From AV40 sp038230255 (lineage in GTDB: Bacteria > Verrucomicrobiota > Verrucomicrobiia > Chthoniobacterales > UBA10450), in the NCBI GenBank assembly GCA_038230255.1, contig JBBRNP010000003.1, positions 310,001 to 374,000 of the forward strand: a DNA stretch of 64,000 bases, in the 5' to 3' direction. Shown in pieces: positions 25,399 through 33,963 of this stretch. Position numbers and translations under genes: made by a program. The notes under the pieces are model-generated. The model was not told where the DNA came from. It worked only from the letters and a program-made list of their open reading frames with translations, and did no database searches. Every line of letters starts with the position of its first letter. Position 1 is the first letter of the stretch.

Positions 25399-26922
25399 TC
25401 AGTGCCGGAAATGGCGAACGCCGGTAAAGATCATCGCCATTTTGCGTTCGTCGGCGGCGGCGATCACTTCCTTGTCCCGGACCGAGCCGCCCGGTTGAAT
25501 CGCGCAAGTCGCGCCCGCGTCGGCGGCCGCGATTAAACCATCCGGGAACGGAAAGAACGCGTCGCTTGCGATCGCGCTGCCTTTCAATGAAAGCCCCGCT
25601 TCTTCCGCTTTCCAGATCGCAATCCGCGAGGAATCGACCCGCGACATTTGTCCGGCACCGATGCCGAGTGTGCGATCAGCCGCGGCATAAACGATTGCGT
25701 TCGACTTCACATGCTTGACCACGCGCCAGCCAAAGAGCATCGCGGCAAGCTCGCTTTTCGTCGGCCTGCGTTTGGTTACGACTTGCTCCGGAATTTCGCT
25801 CACGTTGTCGGAATCCTGAACGAGAAGTCCGCCGCAAACCGAACGAAGATCGACCGCCGGTCTCGCTTCGAGCGCAGGGCCGGTGAGCCGAATCAGGCGC
25901 AGATTCTTCTTCTTTTGTAAGAGCGCGCGCGCCTTCGACTCAAAATCCGGCGCGATGATCACTTCCGAAAAAATCTCACTGATGGTTTTGGCAAAGGCCT
26001 CATCGATCGCGCGGTTGCAGACGATGATTCCTCCGAACGGCGCCTGCTTGTCGGTAGCGAACGCTTTTCCCCAGGCTTTGCGAAGATCGACATCGGAACC
26101 CACGCCGCATGGATTCGTGTGTTTTAAAATCGCGACGGTGGGCTGCGAAAACTCCGCGATCAGGTTCGTGGCCGCGCTGATGTCGAGGATGTTGTTGAAC
26201 GAAAGCTCCTTGCCGTGGAGTTTTTCGAAATGGCGATCGAAATCGCCGTAGAGCGCGGCGTTCTGATGCGGATTTTCACCGTAACGTAATTTCGTTACCA
26301 GCGGCAGCGAAAGAGAGAACGACGCTTCGGTAATCTGCTCGCGGTTCAGGTAATTTCCGATGGTGCGGTCGTAATCAGAAGTCTTGATGAAAGCTTTGAT
26401 CGCGAGATGCTCGCGCAGTTTCAACGTGGTCTCGCCATTGTTCTCGCGCATATTTTCCAAAACGCTGTCGTAATCGGCCGGATCGACCACCACCGTGACC
26501 GATTCGTAGTTTTTGGCCGCGCTCCGAATCATCGACGGCCCGCCGATGTCGATGTTCTCGATTGCCTCGGCGAGGGTTACGTCCGGTTTTTGGATCGTCT
26601 TTTCGAACGGATAAAGATTCACCACCACCAAATCGATTGGTTCGAAGCCGCATTCCCGCGCTTCGGCCTCGTGTTTGGCGTTGCCGCGTTTGTAAAGCAA
26701 ACCGCCGTGGACGCGCGGATGCAAAGTCTTGACCCGTCCTTCCAGGACTTCGGGAAACGCGGTGAAACTGGAGATATCGCGCACCGGAATCTTTTCTTTT
26801 CGAAGCAAATCCGCTGTTCCGCCGGTCGAAATGATGTCGACACCTTGCCGCTCGAGCGTGCGCGCGAATTTGGCGATCCCGCTTTTGTCGGAAACGGAAA
26901 TGAGAGCGCGGATGATTTTCAT
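25399..26922 (-). CDS. purH: AICAR transformylase / IMP cyclohydrolase
   Basis: A 507-residue bifunctional enzyme for the last two steps of IMP synthesis. The N-terminal cyclohydrolase domain is seen in SVSDKSGIAKFARTLERQGV and ISTGGTADLL, and the transformylase domain in LRYGENPHQNAALYG, KHTNPCGVG and the C-terminal FFPFPDGLIAAADAGATCAI with SVRDKEVIAAADE. Length and domain order are normal. The upstream space (26923-27029) is filled by a hairpin repeat separating it from the araC-type gene on the same strand. Confidence 0.96.
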   Translation of the reverse strand: MKIIRALISVSDKSGIAKFARTLERQGVDIISTGGTADLLRKEKIPVRDISSFTAFPEVLEGRVKTLHPRVHGGLLYKRGNAKHEAEARECGFEPIDLVVVNLYPFEKTIQKPDVTLAEAIENIDIGGPSMIRSAAKNYESVTVVVDPADYDSVLENMRENNGETTLKLREHLAIKAFIKTSDYDRTIGNYLNREQITEASFSLSLPLVTKLRYGENPHQNAALYGDFDRHFEKLHGKELSFNNILDISAATNLIAEFSQPTVAILKHTNPCGVGSDVDLRKAWGKAFATDKQAPFGGIIVCNRAIDEAFAKTISEIFSEVIIAPDFESKARALLQKKKNLRLIRLTGPALEARPAVDLRSVCGGLLVQDSDNVSEIPEQVVTKRRPTKSELAAMLFGWRVVKHVKSNAIVYAAADRTLGIGAGQMSRVDSSRIAIWKAEEAGLSLKGSAIASDAFFPFPDGLIAAADAGATCAIQPGGSVRDKEVIAAADERKMAMIFTGVRHFRH

Positions 26923-26934
26923 TGCAGAACAGAG

Positions 26935-27024
26935 TTAACCGCGGATTACACGGATAAGATTTTGAATGGCTGCCTCAGCCCCGTCCGGAAAGCCATCCGT
27001 TAAATCCGTGTCATCCGTGGTTTA
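26935..27024. repeat. Hairpin repeat family F
   Basis: Left arm GTTAACCGCGGATTACACGG and right arm ATCCGTGTCATCCGTGGTTT are imperfect reverse complements around a 30-base middle that also pairs partly (GAATGGC with GCCATCC). Arms are built from CCGTGTnAT-type words. Confidence 0.85.
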
Positions 27025-27029
27025 AATCC

Positions 27030-27959
27030 TTAACGGTCGAGAATCACGTTCTTCGCCGCCGGATACAACACCGGACAACAGCCGATCGTTTCGCAAAATG
27101 CTTTGCTAAAATGACTCAGGCTGGAATAACCGACTTCGGTGGCGGCTTCGGTGACATTATAACGGCCCGTCCGCAGCAACTCGGCCGCGCGTTCCATTCG
27201 CAGCTTCCGCAAATACTGCGGAATGGTCAGACCCACTTCGCGCGAAAAACTCCGGCTCAGATAAAACGGACTGCAACCAACTTCCTGACCAAGCACTTCG
27301 AGCGTGAGTGGATTCGCCAAATTACGCCCCAGCAATTCTTTCGCGCGCTCAACCCGCTCGCGCGCCACCCGTTTTTGCCGCATGCAGAAAAACTCAGGGT
27401 CCTTCGGCTCAAAAAGGAAATGCGCCATCAGTTCAAGCGCCTTGCTTTGATACCAAAGAACTTGGGCCGCTTTCGAAACCGGTGGCTCGGCCAAACTACT
27501 CACCACTGCGCGTTGCTGGATCGACATCGGACGCGTTGGCGCGACAATCGTTTCGTCTTTGTCCCCAAAAATCACGCGGCGGATTTGCGGTTCGAGATCC
27601 CCTTCGTTTTCCACGAACTGTTTTTGCAAATGTGAACGCGAAAACTCGAGCGTCGCAAACTGGTGATGATCGTTGGCACGGCGCGATGCCGGCAGCGGCT
27701 CATCGCCGATCGCGTAGTAGCCCGAATTTCCGGGCGCATAATTCGTTTTTCCGGCGCCGACTTCGCCGTGGCCTTCAAGATTTAGACAAAATTCGAGGCT
27801 GCGCGGATGAAAGGTGCGGCCCCAATTAAAGGACCGCGCCATCCGAAAATCATGCCATTCAACGGCGACACCCATCGAATCGACGTCGCCATAAAGCGGT
27901 CGCCAGCCGTCTTTCACCTGGCGCCAGGCGTGCTGTTCGGCCGCGCATTGAGAACTCAT
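27030..27959 (-). CDS. AraC family transcriptional regulator
   Basis: A 309-residue regulator. The C-terminal hundred residues hold two helix-turn-helix units: NPLTLEVLGQEVGCSPFYLS with SRSFSREVGLTIPQYLRKLR, and LLRTGRYNVTEAATEVGYSS with SHFSKAFCETIGCCP. The N-terminal part is a sensor domain of the cupin type (ECLNLEGHGEVGAG-like stretch, exact ligand unknown). It should bind DNA as an activator. The neighbouring DUF5996 gene lies nine bases upstream on the same strand, so the two are probably an operon. Confidence 0.88.
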   Translation of the reverse strand: MSSQCAAEQHAWRQVKDGWRPLYGDVDSMGVAVEWHDFRMARSFNWGRTFHPRSLEFCLNLEGHGEVGAGKTNYAPGNSGYYAIGDEPLPASRRANDHHQFATLEFSRSHLQKQFVENEGDLEPQIRRVIFGDKDETIVAPTRPMSIQQRAVVSSLAEPPVSKAAQVLWYQSKALELMAHFLFEPKDPEFFCMRQKRVARERVERAKELLGRNLANPLTLEVLGQEVGCSPFYLSRSFSREVGLTIPQYLRKLRMERAAELLRTGRYNVTEAATEVGYSSLSHFSKAFCETIGCCPVLYPAAKNVILDR

Positions 27960-27968
27960 CGTGCCAAA

Positions 27969-28901
27969 TTACGAATGTTGCCGCGCCGAATGCAAGGAAG
28001 GTTTCTTCTCCTCGAGGGCCGCGCGGTCCCAGTTACCCAGCTGCGAAGCTGCGTCATAGGTGCTTTGAGCGAACTCTAGCAGAACAGCGTCGGGCGATTT
28101 CGCTGTTCGGACCGCTTCGTAGGGCAAGACGAATTCGTGGAACTGCGCATTATAGGAGGCAGCGTCCGGTTTCACCTTCGCTTCTGAAAACCCTTTCGGC
28201 TCCGGATAAGCGTAGGAATAAAAAATCGCCATCGGCATCGCTTCAGCGCCGGGCCAGAAACCGAGGCTGCTCACTTCCTGCGAGTAAGCTTCGCGCGTGA
28301 TCGCGTCGGCCAAATGCGGAATGCCGCCCGGATGTTTCGGTGCGACGCGTCCGGAAAAACGAGTCACCGCCAGATCGGGCGCGCCCCAGAACAGATGGAC
28401 GGGGCTGCATTTGCCACAGAAGCGCGATCGAAATTCCTTAAACACGCGGTCGGTCTGAACCAGAACCCGCCAGAACCGATTGGCGTATTCCGGATCATAG
28501 GAGCGATGCTGCTCATCTTGATCGAACGGAATCGGATTCGGGATTTCATTCGGCAGGATGTCGATCTTGATCGGTAATTTCAGCTCGTCCAGCGCGCCCA
28601 TGACCGCTTTGTAGAAATCGGCGACACTGCGCGGTTTGAGTTCGATGGATCGCTCTTCACCGTCGCTTTTCAAGATGCGCAATCTGTGATCGATGAAATC
28701 GAAACGGATCTCAAAGGTGTCAGTTCCATGCGGAATCGGCGAAGTCGTCAGGCCGCGCGCAGTGACATAGAGCGTGACGTGCCAGGAGTGATTGGTCCAC
28801 GGCGTTTGCACGAGCCGGACCTTGCCCACAATCTGGAACCACATGTGCAAGGTCGCGCACGTATCTTTCCAGTCCGCGTAATTCAGCTCCGGCCAAGCCA
28901 T
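27969..28901 (-). CDS. DUF5996 family protein
   Basis: A 310-residue soluble protein. The opening WPELNYADWKDTCATLHMWF and the segments LYVTARGLTTSPIPHG, FRSRFCGKCSPVHLFWGAPD and ITREAYSQEVSSLGFWPGA match DUF5996, a family with no known function that often sits near regulators or detoxification genes. Conserved His, Cys and Trp residues suggest a metal or ligand site. It precedes the AraC regulator in a likely operon, and a hairpin repeat lies directly before its ATG. Confidence 0.8.
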   Translation of the reverse strand: MAWPELNYADWKDTCATLHMWFQIVGKVRLVQTPWTNHSWHVTLYVTARGLTTSPIPHGTDTFEIRFDFIDHRLRILKSDGEERSIELKPRSVADFYKAVMGALDELKLPIKIDILPNEIPNPIPFDQDEQHRSYDPEYANRFWRVLVQTDRVFKEFRSRFCGKCSPVHLFWGAPDLAVTRFSGRVAPKHPGGIPHLADAITREAYSQEVSSLGFWPGAEAMPMAIFYSYAYPEPKGFSEAKVKPDAASYNAQFHEFVLPYEAVRTAKSPDAVLLEFAQSTYDAASQLGNWDRAALEEKKPSLHSARQHS

Positions 28902-28904
28902 CGT

Positions 28905-28977
28905 ATCTTCCTCTTCCGCTTATTCTTACTCTGAAATCAATAGTTACGCAGACTAAGAGGGAAAGGAAGAGGAAGAT
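28905..28977. repeat. Purine/pyrimidine hairpin family K
   Basis: Left arm ATCTTCCTCTTCCGCTTATT and right arm GGAAAGGAAGAGGAAGAT pair over about 28 bases around a loop of about 17. Arms are built from six-base CTTCCT-like words. It lies between the DUF5996 start and the stop of the secreted protein gene upstream. Confidence 0.85.
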
Positions 28978-28983
28978 TCTACC

Positions 28984-29715
28984 CTAACGACTGATGTAAT
29001 CGGAAAACGAACGCCGGACACGGTCGAACATTCCGCTCGCCTCGTCCTGGGCGCGCTGGAAATAGGGACGCATCCGTTGTCGCACCCCGTACAACGGTCC
29101 ATGTTCGTCGTCCCCTTCGCCACTGACTTCTTCCTCGCGTTGGTCGGGGCGACGTTCGCGCGTTACCACGCGCTCCGTTTGCACGTCCTGCATCGTCGCG
29201 CCGGCAAACATTCCTTCGGTGCGGGTCACGGTTCCGCGATTCGCGCCGATGTGGATTGTGCCAACGGGCTGGCCATTCACCGCGTGCAGGGTCACGATCC
29301 AGACCGGGTCGCCACGTTGATCGTTTCGCAACGTGTAGCTCGCGCTGTCGAAGCGTGTTCCGGATTTATCGGCAATATGACTGGCCACCTGAAACGCACC
29401 GCTCGAATCGAGATTCAACCGCGATGTCTTAATGGTCGCGCCTTCGCTCGATCCGACGACCGAGCTGGGACGGTCCGAAGCTACTTGCCCGTTCTTGATT
29501 TGAATTTCGCGGACGCTGCCGCCCCGATCGGCGATCAGGATTCGCCACGTGGCCGGTTGCGGATCGCCATGTGTCCCGGTGACAGAAATAACGTGATTAA
29601 CCGCGTCGCGGTTGAGGTGGACGCCCACGATGCGGAGCGCGTCGTAAGCGCTCATGCGTTCCTGTGCCAGAGCGGGCGTGGCGAAAAGCACGAGCGCGGC
29701 CAATGTTCTCCACAT
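28984..29715 (-). CDS. Secreted protein of unknown function
   Basis: From ATG 29715 the protein has 243 residues with a signal peptide (MWRTLAALVLFATPALA). The mature part has a region DALRIVGVHLNRDAVNHVIS followed by a beta-rich stretch (ATWRILIADRGGSVREIQIK) and a charged C-terminus (RRPDQREEEVSGEGDDEHG) ending in amphipathic helices. No known domain is recognised. The open frame runs upstream to 29892, but those 59 codons cross the family D repeat at 29779-29866 and have no signal peptide, so the later start is chosen. Confidence 0.65.
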   Translation of the reverse strand: MWRTLAALVLFATPALAQERMSAYDALRIVGVHLNRDAVNHVISVTGTHGDPQPATWRILIADRGGSVREIQIKNGQVASDRPSSVVGSSEGATIKTSRLNLDSSGAFQVASHIADKSGTRFDSASYTLRNDQRGDPVWIVTLHAVNGQPVGTIHIGANRGTVTRTEGMFAGATMQDVQTERVVTRERRPDQREEEVSGEGDDEHGPLYGVRQRMRPYFQRAQDEASGMFDRVRRSFSDYISR

Positions 29716-29778
29716 GCGCGAGACTGAACAACCGCTTTTGATTACTGTCCATTGCTTTTGCGAAATCAGATATCGCAA

Positions 29779-29866
29779 GGTGGATCGAGCAGTCCTCTGC
29801 TCGATGTTAAAATTAGGCGGCGAAGCCGCATTAATTAGCATCGCCCGACGGAGCGGCCGATCCACC
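29779..29866. repeat. Hairpin repeat family D, copy 2 (88 bp)
   Basis: Same length and layout as 6714-6801: starts GGTGGATCGAGC, has GCGGCGAAGCCGC inside and ends GCGGCCGATCCACC. The small stem after the first arm differs (GAGCAG-CTGCTC instead of GAGCG-CGCTC) with matching changes on both sides, so structure is kept while sequence varies. Confidence 0.85.
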
Positions 29867-29948
29867 TTCGACTGACGATGTCGATCTGACAAAGTTTGGC
29901 ATTACAACTTGAATGAGTATCCAAGTGTGCTCGCGTCTAATTGGGCCA

Positions 29949-30350
29949 ATGAAGAAAGGAAAACTCGAATTCACCAGCCACACCGCGAACCTCGCGTTGA
30001 TGCGGAATTTCGTGCGCAAATTTCTCTCGCGCCATCCTTTCTCGGAAAAACAGCGAATGCTGATGGTGCTCGGGGTCGATGAAGCATGCACCAACGTCAT
30101 TCGTTACGCTTACGATTTGCGCGACGATCAACCGATCGCGCTCTCGGTGGAAGCGTTGAGCAGCTGTGTCCGAATGCGGCTGCGCGATTATGGCGAGCAA
30201 ACTCCGGCGGATCAGATGCGCGGACGCGCTCACAATCAAGTGAAGCCCGGCGGTCTCGGCTTGCATATGATTCGCAACGCGTTCGATAAGGTCGATTACA
30301 TTTTAAAACCGCGCGGCACCGAGCTCGTGCTCACCAAGAATCTGGAATGA
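29949..30350 (+). CDS. Anti-sigma regulatory kinase-like ATPase (RsbW/SpoIIAB type)
   Basis: A 133-residue single-domain protein of the HATPase_c_2 group. The N box is seen as GVDEACTNVIRYAY and the G boxes as DYGEQ and PGGLGLHMIRNAFD. Relatives bind and phosphorylate anti-anti-sigma proteins or hold sigma factors. No partner is adjacent. An ATG at 29913 would add 12 residues (MSIQVCSRLIGP) that lack family similarity; 29949 is preferred because the domain begins KLEFTSHTANLALM. Confidence 0.8.
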   Translation: MKKGKLEFTSHTANLALMRNFVRKFLSRHPFSEKQRMLMVLGVDEACTNVIRYAYDLRDDQPIALSVEALSSCVRMRLRDYGEQTPADQMRGRAHNQVKPGGLGLHMIRNAFDKVDYILKPRGTELVLTKNLE

Positions 30351-30380
30351 ACGATTGTCGATGTTTGCGCGCAGAGAAAC

Positions 30381-30439
30381 TGTAGGGGACGCTGTTAGCG
30401 TCCCATTTGCGAATTGGGAAGCTGACAGCTTCCCCTACA
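30381..30439. repeat. Paired-hairpin repeat family L, copy 3
   Basis: Outer ends TGTAGGGGA/TCCCCTACA enclose GGGACGCT-AGCGTCCC and GGGAAGCTG-CAGCTTCCC. It ends four bases before the ruvB ATG, so it lies in the ruvB leader and may hide or expose its ribosome site. Confidence 0.85.
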
Positions 30440-30443
30440 GAAA

Positions 30444-31457
30444 ATGAATGCCGCCAAAATGAAACCGCCGGAACCAGACGCCGCTTTCGAGATTTCGCTG
30501 CGGCCGCCAATGTTCAGCGAGTTCACCGGCCAGATCAAGGTGCGGGAGCGTTTGGAGTTGATGGTGGAAGCGGCGAAAAAACGCGGCGACGTCCTCGAGC
30601 ACATTTTGCTGAGCGGTCCGTCCGGCCTCGGCAAAACCACGCTCGCTTACATCATCGCGAACGCGATGGGCGTGAATGTTAAAAATACGAGCGGCCCGGT
30701 AATTGAAAAAGCCGGGGAACTGGCGGGATTGCTCACCAGCCTGGAAAAAGGCGACGTTCTTTTCATCGACGAGATCCATCGGCTCCAACCGACGATTGAA
30801 GAATACCTTTATCCGGCGATGGAGGATTACCGGCTCGACATCATCATCGATCAAGGTCCGCAAGCGCGCAGTCTGCGATTGCAACTGCCGAAGTTTACCC
30901 TGGTCGGCGCGACCACGCGCGCCGGAATGGTGAGCGCACCGCTCCGTTCCAGGTTCGGAATGACGGCGCGACTCGATTATTACACCGCGGACGAAATGCA
31001 AAAGATCATCGTGCGCAGCGCGCGCTTGCTCGGGGTGGATATCGACGCGGCCGGCGCAACCGAGATTGCGGCGCGCGCGCGCGGAACGCCGCGGACGGCA
31101 AACAATTTACTCCGATGGGTGCGCGATTACGTTCAGGTCAAAGCGGAGGGAAAAATTACCGGCGACTTGGCTGACAAGGCGCTCGCCATGCTCGAGATCG
31201 ACCGCGATGGATTCGATCAATGGGACAAGCGCATCATTGAAACTTTGATTCACAAATTCAACGGCGGGCCGGTCGGTCTCAATTCGCTCGCGGTCGCGAT
31301 TGGCGAAGAAGCCGGCACGCTCGAAGAAGTGAACGAGCCGTATTTGATCATGGAGGGCTACATCAAACGCACGCCGCAAGGCCGCGTTGCCACCGCAAAC
31401 GCTTATAAGAAGCTGGGACTAAAACCGCCCGCCGGAATGCAGGGAGAATTGTTATAG
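30444..31457 (+). CDS. ruvB: Holliday junction branch-migration helicase RuvB
   Basis: A 337-residue AAA+ motor that drives branch migration with RuvA. Walker A is GPSGLGKTTL, Walker B is VLFIDEIH, sensor 1 is LVGATTRAGM and the arginine finger region is APLRSRFG. The winged-helix DNA-binding tail (GGPVGLNSLAVAIGEE, YIKRTPQGR) is complete. ruvA and ruvC are not in the window. The stop codon TAG falls in a TATAGCGGCG sequence typical of family L repeat ends, and a family A hairpin follows. Confidence 0.97.
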   Translation: MNAAKMKPPEPDAAFEISLRPPMFSEFTGQIKVRERLELMVEAAKKRGDVLEHILLSGPSGLGKTTLAYIIANAMGVNVKNTSGPVIEKAGELAGLLTSLEKGDVLFIDEIHRLQPTIEEYLYPAMEDYRLDIIIDQGPQARSLRLQLPKFTLVGATTRAGMVSAPLRSRFGMTARLDYYTADEMQKIIVRSARLLGVDIDAAGATEIAARARGTPRTANNLLRWVRDYVQVKAEGKITGDLADKALAMLEIDRDGFDQWDKRIIETLIHKFNGGPVGLNSLAVAIGEEAGTLEEVNEPYLIMEGYIKRTPQGRVATANAYKKLGLKPPAGMQGELL

Positions 31458-31476
31458 CGGCGTGGGCTTCTCTATT

Positions 31477-31579
31477 TGTCATGTCGAGCGAAGTCGAGAC
31501 ATCTCTAAATATTTCCGTGCTGACTAGCTGAGAACGTCGGAAATAGTTAGAGATTCCTCCACTTCGGTCGGAATGACAG
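31477..31579. repeat. Hairpin family A, complete copy A4 (reference copy)
   Basis: Left arm TGTCATGTCGAGCGAAGTCG AGACATCTCTAAATATTTCC and right arm GGAAATAGTTAGAGATTCCT CCACTTCGGTCGGAATGACA pair along their length around a loop of about 19 bases. The arms differ at several positions with compensating changes. It separates ruvB and xseA. Confidence 0.92.
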
Positions 31580-31592
31580 AAGCTGCGTCGAC

Positions 31593-32882
31593 ATGCAAAC
31601 AACGGCCGATTTCTTTCAGCAAACATCGAAGGTCCTGACCGTCTCCGAGTTGACCCGCGGCATCCGCGGCGCACTCGAAACGAAATTCGGCGCCGTTTGG
31701 GTGCAGGGCGAAGTCTCGAATTACAAATTGCATCCGAGCGGTCATCAATACTTCACGCTCAAAGATGCGCGCGCGCAGATCGCCTGCGTGATTTTTCGAA
31801 ACACAATGGCGCCGTTAAGGCAACCGCTCGCGGACGGCGCGCAGGTGCAGGTTTATGGGAACGTGTCAGTCTTCGAAGCGCGGGGACAATATCAAATCAG
31901 CGTCCAAATCATTCAGCCGCGCGGACTCGGCGTTTTGCAGGCCAAGTTCGAAGCGCTCAAACGCAAACTCGACGCGGAGGGCCTTTTCGATCCGGCGCGA
32001 AAGCGCGCGCTGCCGAGATTTCCAAAGCGAATTGGCATCGTGACGTCGCCCAGCGGCGCCGCGATTCGCGATATCCTTAACGTGCTGCGCCGGCGCGCGC
32101 CCTGGCTATCCATCTTGATCAGTCCGGTTCGTGTTCAGGGATCGGGCGCGGCGCAGGAAATCGCGGTCGCCATTCGGGAGCTGGCGAAGCCAAACGAACA
32201 CTTCGCGGCGGTCGATCTGATTGTTGTCACGCGCGGTGGCGGAAGCATGGAGGATTTGTGGGAGTTCAACGAAGAGATCGTCGCGCGCACCATCGCCGAC
32301 TTGTCCGTGCCGGTTGTCTCCGCGATCGGTCACGAAATCGATTTCACGATTTGCGATTTCGTGGCGGATTTACGGGCGCCGACTCCGAGCGCGGCCGCGG
32401 AATTGATCGTTCCCGACATTGTCGATCTTCGTCGACAAATGGACGCGTCGGCCCGCGGACTCGGGCGGGAGGTGATCAACCGAATGCGCGACGCGCAACA
32501 GAGGCTCGATCATGCCCGCGAAATATTGCGCCGCTCTCTCGCGCACAAGATCGACAATTACCGGCGCGGTCTTTCGCATGCGCTTGCGACCCTGCAGGCG
32601 CGCAGTCCTGTCCGCGAACTCATGTTCCGGCGAAATCGTTTTGGCGATTTGCGACGCCGATTCACCGAGTTGCCCGGGCGCGCTCTGGAAAATGCGCGTC
32701 ATCGTTTTCAAAAAATCGAAGGGATCCTGCGCGTGCTCGGACCGGAGGCGACCTTGCGCCGCGGCTACAGCATTACCAAAAACGAACGCGGCGAATTAAT
32801 CCGAACGGTCGCCGCGGTTCATCCGAAAATGAAAATCCGGACTCGCGTGAGCGACGGCGAGTTTGAATCGGAAGCGTTGTAG
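31593..32882 (+). CDS. xseA: Exodeoxyribonuclease VII large subunit
   Basis: A 429-residue protein with the N-terminal OB fold (FGAVWVQGEVSNYKLHPSGH, YFTLKDARAQIACV) and the catalytic domain with RIGIVTSPSGAAIRDIL, VTRGGGSMEDLWEFN and SAIGHEIDFTI. Exonuclease VII trims single-stranded DNA in repair. The C-terminal coiled coil (about 280-370) and closing LRRGYSITKN are present. The small subunit xseB is not adjacent. The stop TAG sits in TTGTAGCGG, a family L-like repeat end, and a family B hairpin follows at 32895. Confidence 0.95.
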   Translation: MQTTADFFQQTSKVLTVSELTRGIRGALETKFGAVWVQGEVSNYKLHPSGHQYFTLKDARAQIACVIFRNTMAPLRQPLADGAQVQVYGNVSVFEARGQYQISVQIIQPRGLGVLQAKFEALKRKLDAEGLFDPARKRALPRFPKRIGIVTSPSGAAIRDILNVLRRRAPWLSILISPVRVQGSGAAQEIAVAIRELAKPNEHFAAVDLIVVTRGGGSMEDLWEFNEEIVARTIADLSVPVVSAIGHEIDFTICDFVADLRAPTPSAAAELIVPDIVDLRRQMDASARGLGREVINRMRDAQQRLDHAREILRRSLAHKIDNYRRGLSHALATLQARSPVRELMFRRNRFGDLRRRFTELPGRALENARHRFQKIEGILRVLGPEATLRRGYSITKNERGELIRTVAAVHPKMKIRTRVSDGEFESEAL

Positions 32883-32894
32883 CGGTGCGCTCCT

Positions 32895-33004
32895 TGTCAT
32901 CCTGAGCGAAGCGAAGGATCTCCCACCGGGTGATTGATCACTCAATGTAGTTTGCGTGACGCGCACTCCGACTGTGAGATTCCTCGCTCCGCTCGGAATG
33001 ACAG
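32895..33004. repeat. Hairpin family B, copy 1
   Basis: Left arm TGTCATCCTGAGCGAAGCGA AGGATCTC and right arm GAGATTCCTCGCTCCGCTCG GAATGACAG are imperfect reverse complements; the middle holds a second small stem GTGATTGATCACTC. Similar sequence is at 45197-45306. It fills part of the 340-base gene-free stretch 32883-33222. Confidence 0.85.
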
Positions 33005-33061
33005 AGGCGCGTGAGCGACGGCGAATTTGAATCGAACGTGTTGTAACGGCGCTTCTTTTCC

Positions 33062-33163
33062 TGTCATGTCGAGCAGAGCCGAGACATCTCTAGATATTTC
33101 CGTGCTCACTAGCCGAGAACGTTGGAAATAGTCAGAGATGTCTCCACTTCGGTCGACATGACA
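33062..33163. repeat. Hairpin family A, complete copy A5
   Basis: TGTCATGTCGAGCAGAGCCG to GGTCGACATGACA, about 102 bases. In this copy the right arm has changed to match the left (GAGATGTCTCCACTTCGG, TCGACATGACA), i.e. towards a more perfect palindrome. Confidence 0.88.
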
Positions 33164-33189
33164 CAAAAGTCAGCGACGGCGCGTACGTT

Positions 33190-33214
33190 TGCAGGCGAGA
33201 CGCCTGCCACCACA
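33190..33214. repeat. Half of family L unit
   Basis: GCAGGCGAGACGCCTGCCAC followed by CACAA matches the second half of the unit at 20246-20306. The rest of the gene-free stretch 32883-33222 holds only these repeat fragments. Confidence 0.7.
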
Positions 33215-33222
33215 ATTTCAGC

Positions 33223-33963
33223 TTACGGATACGTGAGCACGGGGCTTGGATCACCCGACGAAACTGTTCCCTGTGCATCGCCCGGCCTTTTTCCAACCAG
33301 CGACTCGAAAGCAGCTTCCTGTCCGCTCACTTTAACCGCATTATTTTTGCGCAAAACCGCGGCGTCCCCCCCTTTGCGAACAGCCACGAAACCTTTGTCA
33401 CCGTATGGTTTGTCCGTCGTCACTAATGCCGTGTTGTATTTATAATTCGAGGTCACGACAAAGATCACATTGGAAGCGTCCGCTGACGTGACTGGATAAA
33501 CCTTAAGCCCGCTAGTACCGCCTAAAGTGACCGTAGTGGGGGTGCTGGTGCTCCCAGTCGCTGTGCATGTGGCGCCGGGTGCGCTAAGGATTTTCGAGAG
33601 GTCGCTGGCTTTCAAATAGTCATTCTGCACAAGCTTCTCCACGTAAGCCTGCAGAGTGGTGACGCCCGAAGCATAATCGCCTGGCCACGCCAGGTTCGCG
33701 TCCGAATTTGCCGCTCCATCAAGCGCCATCTGGTAGCCGGCGAGATAGAGTTGTCGCGCATTGTTCATCGTTCCGGTCATTTGACCCTTGGTCAGCGCGC
33801 TGGTCAGCGCAGGGACCGCAAACGCGGCAATGGTCGCGATGATTGCGATGACGACGAGAAGTTCGATCAACGTAAATCCGCCTTTGCTGAAGGCTACGGC
33901 GTGACAAGAGCGCGAGCGCTCACGTTGTTCAAGCGTAAAACCGGCGTGGTTCTTTTTGACCAT
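33223..33963 (-). CDS. Type II secretion/type IV pilin-like pseudopilin
   Basis: A 246-residue prepilin with the processing site GG/FTLIELLVVIAIIATI (cleavage after Gly29, Glu at +5) and a long hydrophobic helix. The rest is a globular pseudopilin domain with ARQLYLAGYQMALDGA. Such lone pseudopilins are abundant in Verrucomicrobia and Planctomycetes. The leader is odd: 29 residues instead of the usual 6-12, with a second GFTL (AGFTLEQ) at 8-13. The added stretch coincides with a family M palindrome (33877-33904) and a GAGCGC-GCGCTC hairpin, so an element seems to have inserted in frame, duplicating the GFTL site. No secretion operon is nearby. Confidence 0.85.
   Translation of the reverse strand: MVKKNHAGFTLEQRERSRSCHAVAFSKGGFTLIELLVVIAIIATIAAFAVPALTSALTKGQMTGTMNNARQLYLAGYQMALDGAANSDANLAWPGDYASGVTTLQAYVEKLVQNDYLKASDLSKILSAPGATCTATGSTSTPTTVTLGGTSGLKVYPVTSADASNVIFVVTSNYKYNTALVTTDKPYGDKGFVAVRKGGDAAVLRKNNAVKVSGQEAAFESLVGKRPGDAQGTVSSGDPSPVLTYP
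33877..33921. repeat. Palindrome family M inside the pseudopilin leader
   Basis: On the minus strand TCACGCCGTAGCCTTCAGCA AAGGCGGA follows a GAGCGCTCGCGCTC hairpin. It is read in frame as part of the leader peptide, upstream of the processing site. Other family M copies are at 15497, 38122, 43300 and 56134. Confidence 0.7.
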
